DNA of 8,430 nucleotides from Bacillota bacterium (GTDB lineage Bacteria; Bacillota; Clostridia; Christensenellales; UBA1242). Each line of letters starts with the position of its first letter. The stretch's first letter is position 1. This document shows, one piece after another, positions 1 to 5,076 of the stretch. The stretch lies in contig WQZR01000045.1 in NCBI GenBank assembly GCA_009780625.1, forward strand, positions 1 through 8,430, given 5' to 3'. The notes beneath the pieces were generated by a model that had not been told where the DNA came from, made no database searches, and worked only from the letters and a program-made list of their open reading frames with translations. Both the position numbers and the translations under genes were made by a program.

Positions 1-43
1 GGTTATAAACATGTTTAAAGATATGTTTTTATGTCGAAAAAAA

Positions 44-74
44 TGTAGGGGTCGCTGTCTCAACGCCCCCTACA
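44..74. repeat. Intergenic GTAGGGG palindromic repeat, copy 1
   Basis: This is an inverted repeat. TGTAGGGG (44-51) pairs perfectly with CCCCTACA (67-74). After a T52/C66 mismatch, CG (53-54) pairs with CG (64-65), leaving a 9-nt loop. Its left half matches the tsaD copy at 3921 (TGTAGGGGTCGCTGTC), so it belongs to the same family, but here the right arm is longer and ends in CTACA. A runs of seven flank it on both sides. Read on the minus strand it is a GC hairpin followed by T7, but no minus-strand gene is seen that would use it as a terminator. It abuts the -35 region of the rluA promoter. Confidence 0.8.
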
Positions 75-89
75 AAAAAATTAAATATA

Positions 90-98
90 TGTTAAACT
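90..98 (+). promoter_or_regulatory. Extended -10 promoter of rluA, leaderless type
   Basis: TGTTAAACT is a TGn extension followed by TAAACT (93-98), a 4/6 match to TATAAT. Only a weak -35 (TACAAA, 71-76, 16-bp spacer) is visible. The box ends 6 nt before the rluA ATG, where transcription would be expected to start, so the mRNA would have little or no leader. The same arrangement occurs before gpsA. No Shine-Dalgarno sequence lies between the box and the ATG. The promoter is inferred by pattern only. Confidence 0.55.
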
Positions 99-104
99 AG
101 ATTC

Positions 105-920
105 ATGATTAAATTTACAGCCAAAGAAGATGGAAAACTAAAAAAAATGTTGATGCAAGAAAGCAATCTTGGTTTTTCAACTGTAAACAAAAAACTTAGA
201 GAAAAACAAGTGATGCTCAATGGCTATCGTGTTTCACAAGATGTGGACGTTATGTTAGGCGACGAAATTATTATGTTCGCTAAAGCCGCAGAATTTAATT
301 TTAAAATTGCATATGAAGATGAAAACGTTATGGTAGCAATAAAACCAAAAGGAATTGAAACACCAGAGTTTGAAATCAAAATTTTTGAAACCAAAGGCAT
401 ATTCGCAAAAGCAATGCACAGACTAGATAGAAACACAGAAGGCTTGGTTCTATTTGCAAAAACAAAAGAAGTGCAGGAAGAACTTAGAGCAGAACTAAAC
501 GAACACAGAGTTGTGAAGTTCTATCACGCGTTTGTGTTCGGCAGACCATACAAAAAAGCACAACTAAACTCATATCTAAAGAAAAACAGCGAAGCATCAA
601 CGGTTATGATTTTTGACAAGAAAGTTGCAGGCAGCACACCAATTGAAACGGAATATAGTTTTCTAGATAAGAACGGAGAAATTTCTAGGCTGGAAGTTAT
701 TCTTCGCGAAGGTGGAAAGACTCACCAAATCAGAGCGCACCTTGCATATTTCAAACTTCCAATTGTTGGGGATAGAAAATATGGCAACAGCGATTTAAAC
801 AAAAAATATAAAAAGACAAAGCAAGAGTTATACGCAGTAAAGTTGGAATTCAACCTAGAAGGTAAATTGTCTTATTTAAACAAAAAGAAAATTGAATATC
901 TAGACTACAAGAAAATCTAG
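105..920 (+). CDS. RluA-family RNA pseudouridine synthase with S4 domain
   Basis: The 271-aa product should convert specific uridines in rRNA (or tRNA) to pseudouridine in the cytoplasm. Residues about 10-60 look like an S4 RNA-binding domain. The catalytic motif of the RluA/RluD group is present as HRLDRNTEGL at residues 105-114, with D108 as the predicted nucleophile. The second family signature, GGKTHQIRAHL, lies near residues 204-214 and is followed by VGDRKYG. Length is somewhat short of typical RluD (about 300 aa). The segment between KPKG (about 80-83) and the HRLD motif lacks the usual VVHP stretch, so the exact target site cannot be assigned. The start at 105 gives the N-terminus expected before the S4 domain. 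There is no SD; instead an extended -10 sits 6 nt upstream. The TAG stop overlaps the ribosome binding site of prfB, so the two are probably cotranscribed. Confidence 0.9.
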   Translation: MIKFTAKEDGKLKKMLMQESNLGFSTVNKKLREKQVMLNGYRVSQDVDVMLGDEIIMFAKAAEFNFKIAYEDENVMVAIKPKGIETPEFEIKIFETKGIFAKAMHRLDRNTEGLVLFAKTKEVQEELRAELNEHRVVKFYHAFVFGRPYKKAQLNSYLKKNSEASTVMIFDKKVAGSTPIETEYSFLDKNGEISRLEVILREGGKTHQIRAHLAYFKLPIVGDRKYGNSDLNKKYKKTKQELYAVKLEFNLEGKLSYLNKKKIEYLDYKKI

Positions 921-925
921 GAGGG
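919..925 (+). promoter_or_regulatory. Strong Shine-Dalgarno of prfB
   Basis: AGGAGGG overlaps the TAG stop of the upstream pseudouridine synthase gene and lies 4 nt before the ATG at 930. It fixes the prfB start well upstream of the longest uninterrupted frame and shows that the organism has a normal anti-SD in 16S rRNA. Confidence 0.85.
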
Positions 926-929
926 TTTT

Positions 930-2031
930 ATGTTAGACCAAATAAAAGAAGAAATTAAATACATAAGAAAAACCTTCGAAACAATTCGGGGGTGTCTTTG
1001 ACATAGACCAGCTAGGTCAAAAACTTTCGGCTCTTATGAAAGAAACAGAAGCCGAAGGCTTTTATGATAACAAGAAAAACGCAAAAGCAGTTTTTATTCA
1101 AATTGCCGATGCAAAGATGATTGTTGTGTCTTATTTTGAAATTCTGGAGAATGCAGATTTTTTTGAAGCTCTTATAGCCGCAGTTGATAAGGGTGAAGAA
1201 AAACTGACTGAAAGCCTTGAGCAAGAACTCCACCGAGATGTTCTTAGAATTAAATCTCTTGCCGACACACTGCAGGTCACAATTATGCTAAACGACAAAT
1301 GGGACACAAACAATGCAATCATTTCAATAAATGCTGGTGCAGGCGGAACAGAAAGCCAAGACTGGGCAGATATGCTTTTAAGAATGTATACACGCTTTTT
1401 TGAAAAGCAGAAATGGAAGTTTGAAATCTTAGAAAAAGAAGACGGTGCAGAAGCTGGAATTAAAAACGCAACAATCAAGGTCAGCGGCTCTTTTGCATAC
1501 GGCTACATGAAAGCCGAGAAGGGTGTGCATAGACTTGTTCGCATAAGCCCGTTTGACAGCAATAAAAGACGCCACACGTCTTTTGCCTCTGTTGAAGTCA
1601 CTCCAGAAATCACGGAAGAAATAACACTGGTGATTGACGAAAAGGATTTAAGAATAGACGCATTTCGTTCAAGCGGAGCAGGTGGGCAACACGTAAACAA
1701 AACAGATTCTGCTTGTCGCATTACGCATATTCCAACAGGTATTGTGGTTACGTGCCAAAACGGAAGAAGCCTTATTCAAAACCGCGAAGAAGCAATGCAG
1801 GTTTTAAAATCTAAATTGATGGTTATTGAAGAAGAAAAACGAAGAGAAGAAATGTCAAAAATCAAAGGTGAACAAAAAAAGAACGAATGGGGCTCGCAAA
1901 TCAGAAACTATGTTTTCTGCCCATACACACTTGTGAAAGACGCACGCACAGGACACGAAGAAACAAATGTGCAACGCGTTATGGACGGCGACATCATGCC
2001 GTTTATAAAGTCCTACTTAATAAGTAAATAA
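930..2031 (+). CDS. prfB: Peptide chain release factor 2, made by programmed +1 frameshift
   Basis: RF2 recognises UGA and UAA stops and triggers hydrolysis of peptidyl-tRNA. Translation starts at ATG 930 behind AGGAGGG and runs 23 codons to CTT (996-998), where an in-frame TGA (999-1001) follows. A +1 shift continues at GAC (1000-1002), so the product is join(930..998,1000..2031), 366 aa, against 365 in E. coli. In the full protein the anticodon-mimic tripeptide SPF falls at 206-208 and the catalytic GGQ at 251-253, almost exactly the E. coli positions. The N-terminal helical domain (about 35-110) is quite divergent, but NNAIISINAGAGGTES and later blocks are typical. A gene call beginning at the internal ATG 1036 would lose the first 35 residues and miss the frameshift. 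prfA follows 20 nt downstream with its own apparent promoter. Confidence 0.95.
987..1002 (+). promoter_or_regulatory. prfB programmed +1 frameshift signal
   Basis: CGG GGG TGT CTT TGA C matches the canonical RF2 recoding site. It has an internal Shine-Dalgarno-like CGGGGG three nucleotides before the slippery CTT, then the in-frame TGA followed by C, a poor termination context. Low RF2 lets the P-site tRNA-Leu slip from CTT to TTT, giving autoregulation. The E. coli element is AGG GGG TAT CTT TGA C, so spacing and shift codon are identical. Confidence 0.96.
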
Positions 2032-2044
2032 AAGGTGCTATACT
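2017..2044 (+). promoter_or_regulatory. Promoter of prfA, leaderless type
   Basis: TATACT (2039-2044) matches TATAAT at 5 of 6 positions and carries a TGC extension (2036-2038). TTAATA (2017-2022) is a 4/6 match to TTGACA at a 16-bp spacer and overlaps the end of prfB. The -10 ends 7 nt before the prfA ATG, so transcription should begin at or next to the start codon. No classical SD is present (only AGAAGA next to the ATG). It would let RF1 be made independently of the upstream genes. Confidence 0.55.
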
Positions 2045-2051
2045 AGAAGAT

Positions 2052-3122
2052 ATGTTAGAAAAGATTGAAAAAATAAAGAACCGATACGATGAATTGACAA
2101 AAATGGTTTCAGACCCTGCGGTTATTGCTGATTCAAAAAATTGGCAAAAACTTGTGAAAGAGCATAACAGCATCGAAGAAATTGCAAATATATATGTGGC
2201 AGCAAAGAAAATGATGGACGAAAACAAAGACTGCGAAGAACTTATGAAAATAGAAAAAGATGCAGAAATGAAAGCAGTTCTAAACGAAACCTTCTACGAG
2301 AACAAAACAAAACTTGAAGCACTTGAAGAAGAGTTGAAAATTCTTCTGCTTCCAAAAGACGAAAACGACGAAAGAAACGTTATTGTGGAAATCAGGGGCG
2401 GTGCAGGTGGAGAAGAAGCGGCATTGTTTGCAGCAAACCTTTTTAGAATGTATAAGATGTATGCAGAATCTAAACGTTGGGGAATTGAAGTATACGACAC
2501 AAACGAAACAGGAATTGGCGGCATTAAAGAAATTTCATTTGTAATCAAAGGTCAGAATGCGTTTAAAAGACTTAAGTTCGAATCAGGTGTTCACCGTGTT
2601 CAACGTGTTCCAGAAACCGAAAGCCAAGGCAGAGTGCACACATCAACTGTAACAGTTGCGGTGCTTCCAGAAGCAGAAGATGTGGAAGTTGAAATTGACG
2701 CAAAAGATTTAAAAATAGACACATTCTGTTCAGGTGGAGCGGGTGGACAACACGTAAACAAAACAGAGTCTGCTTGCCGAATTACACACCTTCCAACAGG
2801 AATTATTGTAACTTGCCAAGATGAACGAAGTCTAATCAAAAACAGAGATAAGGCAATGAAGGTTCTATATTCAAGAATTTTGGACCACAAACAACAAGAA
2901 GAAGATGCAAAATACGCAGCCAACAGAAAGAACCAAGTTGGAACAGGTGATAGGTCTGAAAAAATTAGAACCTATAACTATCCAGAAAACAGAGTGACGG
3001 ACCACAGAATTGGTCTAACGATGTATAGTTTGCACTATTTTATGAACGGCGAGATGGACAAAATGCTTGATGCACTTTTCCAAGAAAACCAAAGAAAGCT
3101 TTTAGAACAAAGCACACAGTAA
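2052..3122 (+). CDS. prfA: Peptide chain release factor 1
   Basis: RF1 reads UAG and UAA stops and releases the finished peptide from the ribosome. The 356-aa length matches the family (360 in E. coli). The N-terminal coiled-coil domain is at about 1-100. The codon-recognition tripeptide of the RF1 type (PxT) appears as PET at 187-189 within HRVQRVPETESQGRVHTS, and the catalytic GGQ is at 231-233 in SGGAGGQHVNKTESA. The C-terminus has the usual TYNYPENRVTDHRI block. The PxT tripeptide and the QGRVHTS context separate it from the SPF-bearing RF2 just upstream. prmC, the methyltransferase for the GGQ glutamine that often follows prfA, is not here; tsaD follows after 7 nt. Confidence 0.97.
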   Translation: MLEKIEKIKNRYDELTKMVSDPAVIADSKNWQKLVKEHNSIEEIANIYVAAKKMMDENKDCEELMKIEKDAEMKAVLNETFYENKTKLEALEEELKILLLPKDENDERNVIVEIRGGAGGEEAALFAANLFRMYKMYAESKRWGIEVYDTNETGIGGIKEISFVIKGQNAFKRLKFESGVHRVQRVPETESQGRVHTSTVTVAVLPEAEDVEVEIDAKDLKIDTFCSGGAGGQHVNKTESACRITHLPTGIIVTCQDERSLIKNRDKAMKVLYSRILDHKQQEEDAKYAANRKNQVGTGDRSEKIRTYNYPENRVTDHRIGLTMYSLHYFMNGEMDKMLDALFQENQRKLLEQSTQ

Positions 3123-3129
3123 CAATGAT

Positions 3130-4230
3130 ATGTATAAAAAACTAACCCCAGCTGAATTGAAAAAATATAAAACACAAGATGTGTATGTTTTGGCTATTGA
3201 ATCTAGTTGCGACGAAACTTCAGTTGCAGTTGTAAAAAACGGAACGGAAGTGATTTGCAACCTAATCAATTCTCAAATAGAAATTCACAGACGCTTTGGT
3301 GGGATTGTTCCAGAAGTTGCAAGCCGAAATCACTTGATGGCTCTGCTTCCACTGGTTCAAGAAGCGATGACAAAAATTCCACAAAACGCAAATGTTGTGG
3401 TTGCCGTAACCAACAAACCTGGTCTTGCTGGTGCATTGATGGTTGGAATTGCAGGGGCAAAGGCTCTAGCGTTTTCTCTAGGTGTTCCACTAGTCGCAGT
3501 AAACCATATTGAAGGGCATATTGCAGGAAGTTACCTTGTAGGGGTCAAACCGCAGATTGACCCGGGTTTATCTACGGATAAACCCCTACGACCTCCATTC
3601 ACAGCGTTGGTTGTAAGTGGCGGGCACACAGAAGTTGTGAAAGTTAAATCTCATATCGAATTTGAAAAAATCATCACAACTGCAGATGATGCAATTGGTG
3701 AAGCGTTCGACAAGGTTGCAAGAGTTCTTGGGCTTCCATACCCTGGAGGACCAGAAGTGCAGAAGCGTGCTGAAAACTTCAAACGCGCTGTAGGGGTCGC
3801 ACATATTTGCGACCCGCATCCATTCAGTTACACAATTCCACCGGCAGACTCAACACATTTCAGTTATAGCGGACTTAAATCTGCGGTGATTAATTATGTG
3901 CATAACTTAAAACAGAAGAGTGTAGGGGTCGCTGTCCTCAGCGACCCTCAAATAGACGAAATTTGTTTCCACTTTCAAGAACTTGCATTTAAACAACTAA
4001 CACAAAGAGCCGTTAAACTTGCAGACAAAAAACTTATTTTGTGCGGCGGAGTTGCGGCAAACACTCGCCTTAAAGAAATGATGAAAGAAGAAGCCGAAAA
4101 GGCAGGAGTTGAGTTTCATCCTGTGCCGTTTAAATATTGCACGGACAACGCAGCGATGATTGGTGCACAAGGATATTTTAATTTAATAAACAACAGGAAT
4201 ATTGCTACAATGGAACTTGGAAACGAATAA
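3130..4230 (+). CDS. tsaD: tRNA t6A threonylcarbamoyltransferase TsaD with three repeat-encoded insertions
   Basis: With TsaB and TsaE, TsaD transfers the threonylcarbamoyl group to A37 of tRNAs that read ANN codons. The 366-aa product has an N-terminal extension of about 18 residues before YVLAIESSCDETSVAVV, the metal-binding HxxxH as H126 and H130 in NHIEGH, the SGGHTE loop (163-168), DKVARVLGLPYPGGP (194-208), SGLKSAVIN (247-255) and the C-terminal metal ligand D339 in CTDNAAM. Three segments are encoded by palindromic repeats: residues 137-154, 221-229 and 265-273, each beginning VGV. They fall between conserved blocks where homologues have loops. Without them the protein would be 330 aa, close to the usual 335-345. 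All catalytic motifs are intact, so it is probably functional. No SD is visible; it starts 7 nt after prfA and is probably cotranscribed. Confidence 0.96.
   Translation: MYKKLTPAELKKYKTQDVYVLAIESSCDETSVAVVKNGTEVICNLINSQIEIHRRFGGIVPEVASRNHLMALLPLVQEAMTKIPQNANVVVAVTNKPGLAGALMVGIAGAKALAFSLGVPLVAVNHIEGHIAGSYLVGVKPQIDPGLSTDKPLRPPFTALVVSGGHTEVVKVKSHIEFEKIITTADDAIGEAFDKVARVLGLPYPGGPEVQKRAENFKRAVGVAHICDPHPFSYTIPPADSTHFSYSGLKSAVINYVHNLKQKSVGVAVLSDPQIDEICFHFQELAFKQLTQRAVKLADKKLILCGGVAANTRLKEMMKEEAEKAGVEFHPVPFKYCTDNAAMIGAQGYFNLINNRNIATMELGNE
3537..3590. repeat. Palindromic repeat, double unit inside tsaD
   Basis: The 54 bp equal two 27-bp units in opposite orientation. The left unit has TGTAGGGGTC and a stem GGGTCAA (3542-3548) with TTGACCC (3557-3563). 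The right unit has a perfect 9-bp stem GGGTTTATC (3564-3572) with GATAAACCC (3577-3585) around loop TACG, ending in CCCCTACG. The ends GTAGGGG (3538-3544) and CCCCTAC (3583-3589) are also complementary, so a cruciform or three-way junction is possible. In the tsaD frame it reads VGVKPQIDPGLSTDKPLR. Confidence 0.85.
3789..3815 (+). repeat. Palindromic repeat unit inside tsaD
   Basis: This is a 27-bp unit starting TGTAGGGGTCGC and ending GCGACCC. The stem GGGTCGCA (3794-3801) pairs with TGCGACCC (3808-3815) around a 6-nt loop. It encodes VGVAHICDP (residues 221-229) in the same frame as the other copies in this gene. It lies between the QKRAENFKRA region and HPFSY, a variable loop in TsaD homologues. 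Confidence 0.88.
3921..3947 (+). repeat. Palindromic repeat unit inside tsaD
   Basis: This is a 27-bp unit with a perfect 9-bp stem, GGGTCGCTG (3926-3934) with CAGCGACCC (3939-3947), around a 4-nt loop TCCT, preceded by TGTAG. It encodes VGVAVLSDP (residues 265-273), directly after the SAVINYVHNLKQK helix. Of the copies here it is nearest in sequence to the intergenic copy at 44-74. Confidence 0.88.
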
Positions 4231-4257
4231 TGTAGGGGTCGAACCTGAGAGCGACCC
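4231..4257 (+). repeat. Palindromic repeat unit between tsaD and nif3
   Basis: This 27-bp unit begins immediately after the tsaD TAA stop and ends one base before the nif3 Shine-Dalgarno region. TGTAGGGGTCG at the left and CGACCC at the right form a 6-bp stem, GGGTCG (4236-4241) with CGACCC (4252-4257). The A4242/G4251 mismatch makes it the weakest hairpin of the set. In the nif3 frame it would read VGVEPESDP, the same frame as the copies in tsaD. Confidence 0.85.
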
Positions 4258-4258
4258 G

Positions 4259-4264
4259 AAGGAG
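4259..4264 (+). promoter_or_regulatory. Shine-Dalgarno of nif3 that decides its start
   Basis: AAGGAG lies 6 nt before ATG 4271. The frame stays open upstream to a TTG at 4202, but that would overlap tsaD and read through the palindromic repeat, so the SD-supported ATG is preferred. Confidence 0.85.
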
Positions 4265-4270
4265 AAATAT

Positions 4271-5035
4271 ATGAAACTAAAAGATATAAAAAAAACAACA
4301 ACAGGAATGTTTGTAAAAAAACATATGGTTGAAGGACAATATAGTTATAGATTCATTAACGATGTTCCAGTAACAAAAATTGCTTACGCAGTAAACCCAT
4401 CACACGATGTGATTAACGAAGCAGTGAAAGCAGGAGCACAACTATTAATAACTCACCACCAACTTTGGGACCCAGCATATGGCGGGCAAAAGTATTATGA
4501 TGAGATTATAAAACTTCTAGACAAAACAAAGCTTAACCACGCACATTTTCATATGCCTCTAGATTTGCAACCAGACTTTGGAATGAACATAACTCTTGCA
4601 AAAGAAATGGGGCTTAAGAATATTAAGATTGGAATAAACACAGTTGCATGGCTTAAAGAGTCAGAACTTCCAGACGGGACAATTGGCGAAACAGATTTGA
4701 GCCTTGAAGAACTTAGAGTAAAAATGGAAAAAGCAATAGGCGGAAAAGTTGTGGCATATCAAAACCGCGAAGGCAACCCAAAAAAAATTGGTGTTATTGG
4801 TGGCGGAGCAAGTGCAAGCATTTTTATGGAAGGCGCAATCAAAGAAGGTTGCGACACATATGTGACAGGCGACTATAATATGTATCTTCAACTTAATGCA
4901 AAATTTCTAGGTTGCAATCTTTTGATTGGAAGCCACACAAAAACAGAAATTCTTGGAACAAGAGAATTTATGAAAAAACTTCAAGAAAAACTAGGAAATA
5001 TCGAGATTTTTGAGTGTTTTGAGTGCGATTGGTAA
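4271..5035 (+). CDS. Nif3-like dinuclear metal centre protein (DUF34 family)
   Basis: The 254-aa product is a member of the NIF3/YbgI/YqfO family, widely conserved hexameric proteins that bind two metal ions and are often labelled GTP cyclohydrolase I type 2; the true cellular role is not settled. Metal-ligand motifs are visible: LLITHHQLWD with H62-H63, the HMPLD segment ending at D98 (family form HTNLD), and SHTKTE with H222 and E226. GVIGGGASASI (174-184) and TYVTGDYNMY (197-206) are typical of the second domain. It is the short form without the inserted PII-like domain found in Bacillus YqfO. HMP in place of HTN is a mild departure. It follows tsaD after 40 nt containing a palindromic repeat, and has its own SD. 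Confidence 0.88.
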   Translation: MKLKDIKKTTTGMFVKKHMVEGQYSYRFINDVPVTKIAYAVNPSHDVINEAVKAGAQLLITHHQLWDPAYGGQKYYDEIIKLLDKTKLNHAHFHMPLDLQPDFGMNITLAKEMGLKNIKIGINTVAWLKESELPDGTIGETDLSLEELRVKMEKAIGGKVVAYQNREGNPKKIGVIGGGASASIFMEGAIKEGCDTYVTGDYNMYLQLNAKFLGCNLLIGSHTKTEILGTREFMKKLQEKLGNIEIFECFECDW

Positions 5036-5042
5036 TCAATCA

Positions 5043-5070
5043 TTGACATATAGACAATTTGTGATAAACT
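5043..5070 (+). promoter_or_regulatory. Promoter of gpsA, leaderless type
   Basis: A perfect TTGACA (5043-5048), a 16-bp spacer and TAAACT (5065-5070) with a TG extension (TGATAAACT) make this the clearest promoter in the window. The -10 ends 6 nt before the ATG at 5077, so transcription is expected to start at about the A of the start codon. No SD exists in the short space. Except for the base after TG, the -10 element is identical to the one before rluA. Confidence 0.75.
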
Positions 5071-5076
5071 CACTTT

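Noticed and set aside
7..16. Perfect 10-bp palindrome AAACATGTTT near the left edge
   Set aside because: Short AT-rich palindromes are expected by chance, and no gene or promoter is tied to it.
44..80. Repeat copy 1 as a plus-strand intrinsic terminator of an upstream gene
   Set aside because: The hairpin is followed by A7, not T, on the plus strand, and no upstream gene is visible in the window.
3537..4257. A CRISPR array, because similar repeats recur
   Set aside because: Spacing is irregular (roughly 105-285 bp), the intervening DNA is conserved tsaD coding sequence, and the repeats vary in the stem.
4202..4270. Possible upstream TTG start for nif3 adding about 23 residues
   Set aside because: It would overlap tsaD and translate the palindromic repeat, has no SD, and ATG 4271 has a good AAGGAG at 6 nt.
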